From Burkholderiales bacterium (GTDB lineage Bacteria > Pseudomonadota > Gammaproteobacteria > Burkholderiales > Casimicrobiaceae), in the NCBI GenBank assembly GCA_025354165.1, contig JANXNI010000061.1, forward strand, positions 1 to 55,383: a stretch of 55,383 bases of DNA, written 5' to 3'. Below the pieces are notes generated by a model. That model saw only the letters and a list, made by a program, of their open reading frames with translations, did not search any database and was not told the origin of the DNA. Positions 40,704 to 51,488 of this stretch are shown piece by piece (the first letter of the stretch is position 1; the number at the start of each line of letters is the position of its first letter). Position numbers and translations under genes: made by a program.

Positions 40704-43379
40704 TCACAGATGGGTATTCAACGCCTTCTTCTGCGCCTCAATGTCCTCACCGCGTCGCTTCGCCAGATCTGCAAATTGATCGTCACCGAGTTTGCCTACC
40801 GTGAAGAACTGCGATGCTGGATGCGCGAAGTAAAAGCCGCTCACGCTGGACGCGGGCGTCATCGCGTAGGACTCGGTTAAAGCCATGCCAATGGCGCCTG
40901 CATTGAGCACCCGGAAGAGATCAACCTTTTCACGATGATCGGGGCAGGCGGGATAGCCGGGTGCCGGGCGGATGCCGCGATATTTCTCTTTGATCAGTGC
41001 TTCATTGTCGAGCTTTTCATCATGGGCATAGCCCCAGAAGTCCTTGCGTACGCGCTCATGCAGGTGTTCGGCAAATGCTTCCGCCAGACGGTCGGCTAGC
41101 GCCTTGAACATGATGGAGTTGTAGTCGTCGCCTGCCCTTTCAAACGCAGCCAGACGCTCATCACCGCCAAGACCGGCCGTCACAGCGAACAGACCCAAAT
41201 AGTCCGCGTGACCGCTGTCGCGCGGCGCAATGAAATCCGCCAGCGCAAAATTTGGACGACCCGCTTCTTTCACGCCTTGCTGGCGCAGCGTGTGAAAACG
41301 CATAGCCACTTCAGTACGCCCGCCATCGGCAAAAATGATGATGTCATCACCGTCACTCTGCGCGGGAAGCAATCCGTACGCCGCGTTCGCCGTGAGCCAC
41401 TTTTCCTGCACGATGCGCTTCAGCATCGCTTGTCCCTCACGGAATACGCGCTGGGCTTCGTCGCCGACGATTTCGTCATTGAGAATTTTGGGATAGTGGC
41501 CTGCCAGATCCCACACCAGAAAGAACGGCGTCCAGTCGATATACGGCACCAGCGCGGACAAAGGGTAGTGGGTGAGTTGATGCACACCCGTGTGCTTGGG
41601 CGTTGGCGGTGTGTAATGCAAATGATCGCCCGCGAACGGAAAAAAGCGGTTTGCGCGCGCGACTTCCAGCTCCAGCAATGGCACGGCTTTTTTATTCGCA
41701 TGTCGCTTGCGAATGACCTCATAGTCCGCAGCCGTTTCGGCAACGAATGCCGGTTTCATTTCATCGCTGAGCAGCGCCGTCGCAACGCCGACCGCGCGCG
41801 AAGCATCGACCACATGCACCACCGGATTTCTGTAATTCGGAGCGATTTTCACGGCCGTGTGCATACGTGAAGTCGTCGCACCGCCAATGAGTAGCGGCAC
41901 ATGGAAATCAAGGCGATCCATTTCTTTCGCCACATACGCCATCTCTTCGAGCGACGGTGTGATGAGCCCGGACAGACCGATGATGTTGGCGTTCGAGTCT
42001 TTCGCCGCTGCAAGAATTTTGTCGCAAGACACCATCACGCCGAGATCGATCACTTCGTAGTTGTTGCACTGAAGCACGACGCCGACGATGTTCTTGCCGA
42101 TGTCGTGTACGTCGCCCTTCACGGTCGCCAAAACGATCCTGCCCTTAGTCTTTGCCGTGGTGCCGAGCAGACGTTTTTCTTCTTCAATGAATGGCACCAG
42201 ATGCGCGACCGCCTGCTTCATCACACGCGCAGATTTCACCACTTGCGGCAAAAACATTTTGCCTTGAGCGAATAGATCGCCCACGACATCCATACCCGCC
42301 ATCAACGGGCCCTCGATTACTTGCAACGGACGCTCGAAACCAAGGCGTGACTCTTCAGCGTCTTCAACGATGAAGGTGTTGATACCTTTGACCAGCGCGT
42401 GCTTCAGTCGCTCGTTGACCGGCAGTTCGCGCCAGCTTAAATCCTCAACGCGCGCTTTGCCGCCGCCTTTGACCATCTCAGCAAGCGCCAGCATGCGCTC
42501 GGTTGCGTCGGCGCGTCGATTGAGCACGACATCTTCACAGTGCTCACGCAGCACGGGATCCAGCTCGTCGTAAATGCCGACCTGCCCCGCGTTGACGATG
42601 CCCATTGTGAGCCCCGCCCTGATCGCGTGATACAGAAACACCGTGTGCATCGCTTCGCGCACATGATCGTTGCCACGGAACGAAAACGACATGTTCGAGA
42701 TACCGCCCGAGGTCTTCGCGCCGGGTAAATTAAGCTTTATCCAGCGCACCGCTTCGATGAAATCCACGCCGTAATTGTTGTGCTCTTCAAGACCCGTGGC
42801 GAGCGCGAACACGTTCGGATCGAAGATGATGTCCTCGGGCGGAAAACCTACTGTTTGCACCAAAATTTTGTAAGCGCGCGCGCAAATATCAATCTTCTTT
42901 TGATACGTGTCGGCCTGACCCTGTTCGTCGAACGCCATCACCACCGCCGCGGCACCGTGACGCCGCAAGAGTCGTGCGCATTGCAGAAAGCTTTCTTCGC
43001 CTTCTTTCAGCGAAATGGAGTTCACCACGCTCTTGCCTTGCACGCATTTAAGGCCCGCCTCAATGACCTCCCACTTCGACGAATCGATCATGACGGGAAC
43101 GCGCGAAATGTCCGGCTCGGTCGCGATGATGTTCAAAAATTTCATCATCGCGGCCTTGCTGTCGAGCATTGCCTCGTCCATGTTGACGTCGATGATCTGC
43201 GCGCCGCTCGCCACCTGCTGGCGCGCCACTTCGACCGCTCCGGCGTAGTCGTCGTTGAGAATTAATTTTGCAAAAGCGCGGGAGCCGGTGACGTTGGTGC
43301 GTTCGCCCACGTTCACAAAAAGAGAGTCAGGGCCGATTTCGAGCGGCTCGAGCCCGGAGAGGTGCATGGTCGTGTTCAT
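40704..43379 (-). CDS. metH: Cobalamin-dependent methionine synthase, folate/B12/activation portion
   Basis: An 891-residue protein with three of the four usual MetH modules: a pterin (methyltetrahydrofolate) domain (about 20-280, [30 protein letters not shown]), a B12 cap and cobalamin domain with [13 protein letters not shown] (axial His425) and [10 protein letters not shown], and the SAM-dependent reactivation domain with [12 protein letters not shown] (804-815). The N-terminal homocysteine-binding zinc domain is missing. The frame begins cleanly with ATG ([20 protein letters not shown]), so this is not a 5' truncation: a separate homocysteine methyltransferase polypeptide is expected, as in other bacteria with split MetH. 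It lies 51 bp downstream of pdxA and may be co-transcribed with it. No cobalamin or SAM riboswitch is seen. Confidence 0.95.
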   Translation of the reverse strand: MNTTMHLSGLEPLEIGPDSLFVNVGERTNVTGSRAFAKLILNDDYAGAVEVARQQVASGAQIIDVNMDEAMLDSKAAMMKFLNIIATEPDISRVPVMIDSSKWEVIEAGLKCVQGKSVVNSISLKEGEESFLQCARLLRRHGAAAVVMAFDEQGQADTYQKKIDICARAYKILVQTVGFPPEDIIFDPNVFALATGLEEHNNYGVDFIEAVRWIKLNLPGAKTSGGISNMSFSFRGNDHVREAMHTVFLYHAIRAGLTMGIVNAGQVGIYDELDPVLREHCEDVVLNRRADATERMLALAEMVKGGGKARVEDLSWRELPVNERLKHALVKGINTFIVEDAEESRLGFERPLQVIEGPLMAGMDVVGDLFAQGKMFLPQVVKSARVMKQAVAHLVPFIEEEKRLLGTTAKTKGRIVLATVKGDVHDIGKNIVGVVLQCNNYEVIDLGVMVSCDKILAAAKDSNANIIGLSGLITPSLEEMAYVAKEMDRLDFHVPLLIGGATTSRMHTAVKIAPNYRNPVVHVVDASRAVGVATALLSDEMKPAFVAETAADYEVIRKRHANKKAVPLLELEVARANRFFPFAGDHLHYTPPTPKHTGVHQLTHYPLSALVPYIDWTPFFLVWDLAGHYPKILNDEIVGDEAQRVFREGQAMLKRIVQEKWLTANAAYGLLPAQSDGDDIIIFADGGRTEVAMRFHTLRQQGVKEAGRPNFALADFIAPRDSGHADYLGLFAVTAGLGGDERLAAFERAGDDYNSIMFKALADRLAEAFAEHLHERVRKDFWGYAHDEKLDNEALIKEKYRGIRPAPGYPACPDHREKVDLFRVLNAGAIGMALTESYAMTPASSVSGFYFAHPASQFFTVGKLGDDQFADLAKRRGEDIEAQKKALNTHL

Positions 43380-43430
43380 ACGGCTATTTTCGCCGAAAGC
43401 AGCTCTGACGCAGCGCGCGAGGTTCCGCCG

Positions 43431-44441
43431 TTACGCCAGTTCGTCGATTCGCGCCAGATGCCAGCGCAAAACGTGCAGCAGATTAGCTTCAGACGCGATG
43501 CCCCGACCCGCAATGTCGAACGCCGTACCGTGATCCACACTGGAGCGCAAAAAGGGCAATCCAATCGTCACGTTCACCGCGCTATCAAGTCCCAGCAGCT
43601 TCACCGGAATCAAGCCCTGATCGTGATACATCGCGAGCACCACATCAAACTCCCCAAAGCGCGCACGCATGAAAACGGTATCCGGCGGCAAAGGGTCGGT
43701 TACCAGAATGCCCAGCGCCCGTGCTTCGGCAATCGCTGGAACCAGCACGCGTTGCTCGTCATCGCCGAGCATGCCGCCTTCGCCCGCGTGTGGGTTAATG
43801 CCGGCGATGGCAATGCGCGGTTTCGTTTTGCCCAACCAGCGACCTGCCTCGTGCGTTAGCCGGATTTTTTGCAGCACCAGCTCCGGCGTCAGTGCTTCGA
43901 GCGCCCTGGACAAAGGCAGGTGAATCGTCGCCAGAACCACTTGCAGATGCTCACTCGCGAACATCATCGCAAAGCGATCCGTGCCCGCCAAACCCGCGAT
44001 TCGCACAAGGATTTCGGTGTGCCCCGGCTCGGCAACGCCCGCAGCACGTAGCGCGAGTTTGTTGATCGGTGCAGTGGCCATGCCGCAGGTGCGGCCCTGC
44101 ATGCTGAACTCAGCGGCTTCAACAATCGCCGCGTTCGCAGCGCGACCTGCCTCAGCCGATACTTTACCGATTGGCGGAAAAGTCGCCAGGGTGGCGACCG
44201 GGTGCAGCGCGATCTGATGTTCGTGCAAATCGGGGATTGCGTGGTGCAGATCAACGGGTCTCGCACTGAAGCTCGGCGCGTAACGGCTCAATGCATCAGC
44301 GAGTACCAGTGGATCACCAACGACAACGACGCGGCCTCGCAGGATTGCGTCGTGTGCCAATGCTTTGGCGACAATCTCCGGCCCAACGCCCGCGGGATCG
44401 CCCATCGTGAGCGCGAGTGGCTTTTGCGAAATCGCGTTCAT
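43431..44441 (-). CDS. pdxA: 4-hydroxythreonine-4-phosphate dehydrogenase
   Basis: A 336-residue NAD-dependent enzyme of the DXP-dependent vitamin B6 route. It oxidises 4-phosphohydroxy-L-threonine to the aminoketone used by PdxJ. Motifs: LALTMGDPAGVGPEIVAKAL at the N-terminus, TAPINKLALRAAGV, GHTEIL with a metal-ligand His, GINPHAGEGG, and AMYHDQGLIPVK. The ATG overlaps the pdxJ stop as TGATG, so synthesis of the two partners is coupled. A GTG one codon upstream is possible. Length is normal. Confidence 0.96.
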   Translation of the reverse strand: MNAISQKPLALTMGDPAGVGPEIVAKALAHDAILRGRVVVVGDPLVLADALSRYAPSFSARPVDLHHAIPDLHEHQIALHPVATLATFPPIGKVSAEAGRAANAAIVEAAEFSMQGRTCGMATAPINKLALRAAGVAEPGHTEILVRIAGLAGTDRFAMMFASEHLQVVLATIHLPLSRALEALTPELVLQKIRLTHEAGRWLGKTKPRIAIAGINPHAGEGGMLGDDEQRVLVPAIAEARALGILVTDPLPPDTVFMRARFGEFDVVLAMYHDQGLIPVKLLGLDSAVNVTIGLPFLRSSVDHGTAFDIAGRGIASEANLLHVLRWHLARIDELA

Positions 44442-45181
44442 CACTTACCGTGGCAGCACGCAAGATAAAGACGAGTGGCGGTGTCCAGCCCAAACCCAAT
44501 CGCATCCGCGATCAACGCGTGGCCGATGGAGACCTCATCCGGCGCAACGTGACGAATGAAGTCCGGCAGGTTGTGCAAATTCAAATCGTGTCCTGCATTG
44601 ACGCCGAGCCCGAGCGCTATGGCTCGCGACGCGGCTTGAACGAATTTTTGCAATGCCAGTTCTGCTCTACCCGTGCCGCCCGCAGCGAACGCCACCGCAT
44701 AAGGCTCCGTGTACAGCTCAATCCGATCCGCGCCCGCTGCGTGCGCCGCCTCAACCGCTGATATTTCAGCATCAACAAACACGCTCACTCGAACGCCTTT
44801 ATCTTTGAGCCGAGCGATAAGCGGCTTCACTGCCTCCATCTCGGCACCTGCCGCGAAACCCCGGTTCGACGTGCTCACGCCCACTGCGTCAGGAACGAAC
44901 GTCGCCTGATGCGGCCTCGCGGCTTCTACAATCGCCATCAGGTTGTGATGCGGATTGCCTTCGAGATTGAATTCGCGATCAGGATACTGCTTGAGCAAAG
45001 CGGCCAGCGGCGCGATATCGTTCATGCGAATGTGTCGCTCATCGGGGCGTGGATGAACGGTGATGCCATCAGCACCGGCATCGAGAATGGTTTTGGCGGC
45101 ATGCAGCAGATCGGGCAGGCCGTTGTCGCGGCTGTTGCGCAAGAGCGCGATGCGATTGATATTGGCGGAAAAATGAGTCAC
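44441..45181 (-). CDS. pdxJ: Pyridoxine 5'-phosphate synthase
   Basis: A 246-residue TIM-barrel enzyme that joins 1-deoxyxylulose 5-phosphate and the PdxA product to make pyridoxine 5'-phosphate. It shows NINRIALLRNSR, GADGITVHPRPDERHI, EFNLEGNPHHNLM and a phosphate-binding GLGVNAGHDLNLHNL. GTG 45181 (VTHFSANINRIALLR) is the best start; longer frames would run into the divergent dioxygenase gene. It leads the probable pdxJ-pdxA-metH operon. The shared 25-bp gap with the dioxygenase gene means promoters must overlap coding sequence. Confidence 0.95.
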   Translation of the reverse strand: MTHFSANINRIALLRNSRDNGLPDLLHAAKTILDAGADGITVHPRPDERHIRMNDIAPLAALLKQYPDREFNLEGNPHHNLMAIVEAARPHQATFVPDAVGVSTSNRGFAAGAEMEAVKPLIARLKDKGVRVSVFVDAEISAVEAAHAAGADRIELYTEPYAVAFAAGGTGRAELALQKFVQAASRAIALGLGVNAGHDLNLHNLPDFIRHVAPDEVSIGHALIADAIGFGLDTATRLYLACCHGK

Positions 45182-45206
45182 TTGTTTACCCAGATGAGGA
45201 GCAGGG

Positions 45207-45935
45207 ATGCGAACGGTTGAGACCAGAGACGCCATTGTGCAAGAAATGAAGGCGCGGGGCTTTTGTCTGGTGTCGCCGGGGCACGTCGCTGCGTGTTTTG
45301 GTGTCCCTGTGAGCGCGCTTTCGCCGCTGGCTGCGACCTGGAGCGACTTGCCGCGCGACGCCTATTTGAAAGATGGCGGCAAGTATCGTTCGCGACGTCA
45401 CAGCAGTTTTGTGCAGACAATTGCGCCGTCAGAGCTGACGCAAGTCGCGCATCGGGCGCACTGGCAGCCCGTTGATTACAACGCGCTGCACGGCGGCATT
45501 GAGCGCATGTTTGAGCCCATTGCAGTGCCTGTTTGCGATGATGCTGCATGGCGCGGTTTGCTTTCAGGCTTAGGCCAGGTGTTCGCGGGTGTGAGCCCGG
45601 AGCTGAAATGGTTCATCGAAGCGCATCAGTTTCGCATCGACACCGCCGAAGGCATTGGTCGTCCGACGCCCGAAGGCGCGCATCGCGATGGCGTGGACTT
45701 TGTGGCGGTGATTCTGGTCAATCGTCAGGGCGTTAAGGGCGGCGAAACGCGCGTGTTTGAAGCGCAGGGGACGAGCGGCGTGCGCTTCACATTGACCGAG
45801 CCGTGGTCGGTGCTTTTGCTTGACGACAAACGGGTGATTCATGAGACTACGCCAATTCAGCCAGATGGGCCGGACGGCGTGCGAGACACGCTGGTTTTGA
45901 CGTACCGTGCAGGAAGTTTTCAGGATCCAGAATAG
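45207..45935 (+). CDS. 2-oxoglutarate/Fe(II) dioxygenase family protein (PF10014-like)
   Basis: A 242-residue non-haem iron enzyme resembling the 2OG-Fe dioxygenase group that includes free L-isoleucine hydroxylases. The iron triad is visible as HRDGVDF (His and Asp about residues 158 and 160) and the distal HETTPI (about 213). PEGAHRDGVDFVAVILVNR and GGETRVFEAQG are family hallmarks. It should hydroxylate a small substrate, perhaps a free amino acid; the substrate is not predictable. ATG 45207 has GAGGAGC upstream. It is divergent from pdxJ and ends before a clear terminator. Confidence 0.85.
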   Translation: MRTVETRDAIVQEMKARGFCLVSPGHVAACFGVPVSALSPLAATWSDLPRDAYLKDGGKYRSRRHSSFVQTIAPSELTQVAHRAHWQPVDYNALHGGIERMFEPIAVPVCDDAAWRGLLSGLGQVFAGVSPELKWFIEAHQFRIDTAEGIGRPTPEGAHRDGVDFVAVILVNRQGVKGGETRVFEAQGTSGVRFTLTEPWSVLLLDDKRVIHETTPIQPDGPDGVRDTLVLTYRAGSFQDPE

Positions 45936-45938
45936 AAG

Positions 45939-45960
45939 AACGGCCCCGCAGGGCCGTTTT
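45939..45960 (+). terminator. Intrinsic terminator after the dioxygenase gene
   Basis: An 8-bp perfect stem (AACGGCCC/GGGCCGTT) with loop CGCA followed by TTTTC, 3 bp after the stop codon. On the minus strand the stem is preceded rather than followed by its T-rich flank (TTCTTCTATT lies beyond it), so it may also serve the convergent fadD. Confidence 0.85.
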
Positions 45961-45978
45961 CAATTCGGACGGACGTCG

Positions 45979-47673
45979 TTACGCCGCATTCTTGTCCAAA
46001 TCCCGCAACTCACGGCGCAGAATTTTGCCAACTGGCGTTTTCGGCAGATCAGCGCGGAACACCACGTACTTCGGTTTTTTGTAACCGGCGAGATTTTTCT
46101 CGCAGTAATCACGCACCGTTTGCTCGGTCAAGTTCGGGTCTTTCTTGACGATAAACACTTTCACAGCCTCGCCAGATTTCTCATCCGGCACGCCGATCAC
46201 CGCGCATTCCATCACGCCGGGGCAGCTCGCCACGACGTCTTCAACCTCGTTCGGATACACATTGAAGCCGGACACCAGCACCATGTCCTTCTTTCGATCC
46301 ACGATCTTCACGTAGCCGCGCTCGTCCATCACGCCGATATCACCCGACTTGAAGAAGCCATCGACGCTGAACACGTTGGCGGTCTCGTCGGGACGCTGCC
46401 AGTAACCCGCCATAACCTGCGGGCCCTTGATGCAAATCTCACCCGGCTCGCCCATCGCCACGACGTTGTTGTCATCATCGCGAATCGAAATTTCAGTCGA
46501 GGGCAGCGGCATGCCGATGGTGCCCGAATACGCTTCGGAGTCGGTTGGATTGCAGGTTGCCGACGGCGAGGTTTCCGACAGACCGTAGCCCTCCACAATC
46601 GGGCAGCCCGTCGCCTTCAACCACTTGTCCGCCACGGCCTTTTGCACGGCCATGCCGCCACCGTTCGACACGCGAAGATTGCTCGTTTGCAATTCTGAGA
46701 ACGTCGGGTCATTGACCAGCGCGTTGTAGAGCGTATTGACCGCCGGGAACATGTGCAGTTCGAAGCCTTTGAGTGCTTTGATCGTGCCCGGAATATCACG
46801 CGGATTCGGGATCAGAATGGCATGCCCACCGGTACGCGTCACCAGCAGGTAGCAAATCGTGAACGCGAAGATGTGATACAGCGGCAACGCGCACACCGTA
46901 TTCAACTGCTCCGGCGGTTTCGGCTTTTTCGGGTTGTTCAGCGCGGGTTGCATCCAGGCTTCGGATTGCAGAACGTTAGCGATGATATTGCGATGAAGCA
47001 GCGTTGCGCCCTTCGAAACGCCCGTCGTTCCGCCGGTGTATTGCAGCACGGCGGGATCGTCGAATTTGGCTTTTGACGGCGATAGCGCGAGCGGTTTTCC
47101 CTTCGCCATTGCATCGTTAAATTTCACAGCCGTTGGCAATGAAAATGCGGGCACCATTTTCTTTTTGCTGCGCACAACGTAGTTGACGAGCGCGCCTTTG
47201 ATCATGCCGAACATGTCGCCCATCGCGGCGAGGATGACATGCTTGACGGGCGTTTTGTCGAGCACCTGTTGCAGCGTCGCGGCAAAGTTTTCGAGAATGA
47301 TGATCGCTTTGGCCCCCGAGTCTTTCAGCTGATGCTCAAGCTCGCGCGGGGTGTAGAGCGGGTTCACATTCACCGCCACGAAACCGGCGCGCAATACCGC
47401 CGCCACCGCCACGGGATACTGCAACACGTTTGGCATCATCAGCGCCACGCGATCACCCTGTTGCAGGCCGAGGCTCTGCAGATAAGCGCCGAGCGCGCGG
47501 GAATAGGTGTCCACTTCGCCGTACGTCAGCGTCTTTCCCATGCAGGTGAACGCCGGGCGCGTGGCGTATTTTTGATAGCTCTCTTCGAGCAATTGCACGA
47601 TGGAAGCGTACTGGTCGTACTTAACTTCTGCCGGTACGCCTTTGGGGTAATTTTTAAGCCACGGTTTATCCAT
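45979..47673 (-). CDS. fadD: Long-chain fatty-acid--CoA ligase
   Basis: A 564-residue adenylate-forming enzyme that activates long-chain fatty acids with ATP and CoA for beta-oxidation. The P-loop motif YTGGTTGVSKGATLLHRN, the A5 motif GYGLSETSP, the GEICIKGPQVMAGYW segment, and the C-terminal FKSGDIGVMDERGYVKIVDR with catalytic Lys in KTPVGKILRREL are all present. AAGGAGG lies 6 nt upstream of ATG 47673. A 28-bp dyad about 90 bp upstream could be a regulator site. It converges with the dioxygenase gene and its terminator. Confidence 0.94.
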   Translation of the reverse strand: MDKPWLKNYPKGVPAEVKYDQYASIVQLLEESYQKYATRPAFTCMGKTLTYGEVDTYSRALGAYLQSLGLQQGDRVALMMPNVLQYPVAVAAVLRAGFVAVNVNPLYTPRELEHQLKDSGAKAIIILENFAATLQQVLDKTPVKHVILAAMGDMFGMIKGALVNYVVRSKKKMVPAFSLPTAVKFNDAMAKGKPLALSPSKAKFDDPAVLQYTGGTTGVSKGATLLHRNIIANVLQSEAWMQPALNNPKKPKPPEQLNTVCALPLYHIFAFTICYLLVTRTGGHAILIPNPRDIPGTIKALKGFELHMFPAVNTLYNALVNDPTFSELQTSNLRVSNGGGMAVQKAVADKWLKATGCPIVEGYGLSETSPSATCNPTDSEAYSGTIGMPLPSTEISIRDDDNNVVAMGEPGEICIKGPQVMAGYWQRPDETANVFSVDGFFKSGDIGVMDERGYVKIVDRKKDMVLVSGFNVYPNEVEDVVASCPGVMECAVIGVPDEKSGEAVKVFIVKKDPNLTEQTVRDYCEKNLAGYKKPKYVVFRADLPKTPVGKILRRELRDLDKNAA

Positions 47674-47755
47674 GGGGGCCTCCTTTTTTGTGTCGCTGAA
47701 TGTTGCGCCGTGTTGAATTTGCAGAGATTGCGGCCCGTTGTTGGCGCGGCTTGCG

Positions 47756-47783
47756 TGTCTGGCCTGTCCTCACAGGGCAGACA
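47756..47783. promoter_or_regulatory. 28-bp dyad upstream of fadD
   Basis: Arms TGTCTGGCCTGT and ACAGGGCAGACA are complementary except for one pair, with a CCTC centre, 83 bp upstream of the fadD start. It could be an operator for a fatty-acid regulator or a leader hairpin. It does not match a FadR or PsrA consensus that I know well. Confidence 0.4.
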
Positions 47784-47870
47784 TCTCAGCGAGGCATGAT
47801 AGCAGCGCTTTCGCGCGCCCCAGCGCGTGAAAACCAGCGGTTTGTTATGGCGGCGAAGAGATACAGCTTA

Positions 47871-47981
47871 TGGCTGAAACGACTATTGCAAAAGGGCTAA
47901 TAGCGATAAATAGGCGTAAGCGACTTTTGCCATAATACGACGTAAGCCCATATGTAATAAGAGTTTTACCGAAAAGCTATA
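47871..47981. repeat. Nested-palindrome intergenic element, copy D
   Basis: The left end TGGCTGAAACGACTATTGC and right end GTTTTACCGAAAAGCTATAT are inverted with respect to the family ends. The core AGGGCTAATAGCGATAAATA to CGTAAGCCCA is 58 nt, the same length as in copy C. It ends 23 bp before the uup start. Confidence 0.78.
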
Positions 47982-48004
47982 TGCGCGCCCAATACAATAC
48001 GGGT

Positions 48005-49960
<1,956 letters not shown>

Positions 49961-50081
49961 AAATGTCGCGTGTAGTTATAGCCATACCGCATAGCCACAT
50001 CCAGAAATGGCACCGTTAGCACTGGCGTTGCGGCGCGACGGCGTCTACAGTTCGGCTATTCCTTTCTGTATTGCGCCTTCC

Positions 50082-51485
50082 ATGACTACTGCTGACCGCG
50101 TTGAACACGACTTTTTAGGCGAGAAGCCGATTCCCGCAAACGCCTACTGGGGCGTGCACACGGCGCGCGCGGTTGAAAATTTCCCCATTTCCGGCACGAT
50201 GATTTCGGCCATGCCCGATTTGATTCGCGCATTTGGCTTCGTTAAGAAGGCTGCGGCGCGCGCGAACGTGCAGCTTGGCGCACTTGATACGAAGCACGCG
50301 GATCCCATCATCGCTGCCTGCGAAGCGCTGATCGCTGGCCAGTTTCAGGATCAGTTCGTGGTGGACGTGATTCAGGGCGGCGCGGGCACATCGACCAACA
50401 TGAACGCCAACGAAGTCATTGCCAATGTGGCGCTCGAAAAAATGGGTTACGCGAAGGGCCGCTACGACATACTGCACCCGAACGATCATGTCAATGCCTC
50501 GCAAAGCACCAATGACGTCTACCCTACTGCCGTTCGCCTCGCATTATGGACGGCGATTGACCGCCTGCTCGGGTCGATGACGATATTGCGCGAGGGCTTT
50601 GCGGCCAAGGCTCACGAGTTCAAGGATGTGCTGAAGATTGGCCGCACGCAATTGCAGGACGCCGTGCCCATGACGCTGGGGCAGGAGTTCTCGACCTATG
50701 CGGTGATGATTGAGGAAGACGAAGCGCGGTTGCGTGAAGCGCGTGCGCTGATTCAGGAGATCAATCTGGGTGCTACGGCCATCGGAACAGGCATCAATGC
50801 GCCATTAGGCTATGCCGATCTGGCATGCCAATACCTTGCGCAGGAGAGCGGAATCCCGGTGGTGAAAGCCAAAAATCTGGTCGAGGCGACGCAAGACACT
50901 GGCGCGTTCGTGCAGCTCTCGGGCGTGCTCAAACGCATTGCCTGCAAGCTCTCGAAAATTTGTAACGATTTGCGCCTGTTGTCAAGCGGTCCGCAGGCAG
51001 GTTTTGGCGATATCAAGCTACCGCCGCGACAGGCTGGCTCGTCCATCATGCCGGGCAAAGTGAACCCGGTTATCCCGGAGGTCATGAATCAGGTGGCGTT
51101 TGAAGTCATCGGCAACGATGTCACGGTCACTATGGCATCGGAGGCGGGGCAATTGCAGCTCAACGCGTTTGAACCAATCATGGGCTGGAGCCTGTTCAAG
51201 AGCATTCAGCATCTGAGCAGCGCCTGTCTCACGCTGCAACACAACTGCGTGGTGGGTATCGAGCCTAACTACACGTTGCTGGCAAAACGGGTGCGCGAAT
51301 CAGTCACGCTGGTGACGGCACTCAACCCCATCATCGGTTACGAAAAGGCTGCGCTGATTGCCAAAACTGCCATCGCTACTGATGAACCGATTGACGAAGT
51401 CGCCGAAAAATTAGGCATCATGACGAAAGCTGAAATCGAGGCCCTGTTGGTGCCGGAGTTGTTGACGCAGCCGTTGCGTCGCTAA
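50082..51485 (+). CDS. aspA: Aspartate ammonia-lyase
   Basis: A 467-residue member of the fumarase/aspartase superfamily. It converts L-aspartate to fumarate and ammonia. The catalytic loop GSSIMPGKVNPVIPEVMNQ, the substrate-binding HVNASQSTNDVYPTA, GGAGTSTNMNANEVIAN and GRTQLQDAVPMTLGQEF are present. RLLSSGPQAGFGDIKLP favours aspartase over class II fumarase, although the two are similar. ATG 50082 (MTTADRVEHDFLGEKPIPA) is chosen over a longer frame starting in the intergenic region. It converges with mutM with a 3-bp gap. Confidence 0.92.
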   Translation: MTTADRVEHDFLGEKPIPANAYWGVHTARAVENFPISGTMISAMPDLIRAFGFVKKAAARANVQLGALDTKHADPIIAACEALIAGQFQDQFVVDVIQGGAGTSTNMNANEVIANVALEKMGYAKGRYDILHPNDHVNASQSTNDVYPTAVRLALWTAIDRLLGSMTILREGFAAKAHEFKDVLKIGRTQLQDAVPMTLGQEFSTYAVMIEEDEARLREARALIQEINLGATAIGTGINAPLGYADLACQYLAQESGIPVVKAKNLVEATQDTGAFVQLSGVLKRIACKLSKICNDLRLLSSGPQAGFGDIKLPPRQAGSSIMPGKVNPVIPEVMNQVAFEVIGNDVTVTMASEAGQLQLNAFEPIMGWSLFKSIQHLSSACLTLQHNCVVGIEPNYTLLAKRVRESVTLVTALNPIIGYEKAALIAKTAIATDEPIDEVAEKLGIMTKAEIEALLVPELLTQPLRR

Positions 51486-51488
51486 GAA

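Larger units (their letters stand above)
47674..48004. other. Divergent intergenic region fadD/uup
   Basis: These 331 bp contain the fadD leader, a near-perfect dyad (47756-47783), nested-palindrome copy D (47871-47981) and a short uup leader. No reading frame is convincing. Confidence 0.6.

Noticed and set aside
50007-50081. Longer N-terminus for aspartase
   Set aside because: The extension is Ala/Arg-rich and not conserved in the family; MTTADRVEHDFLGEK is the normal start.
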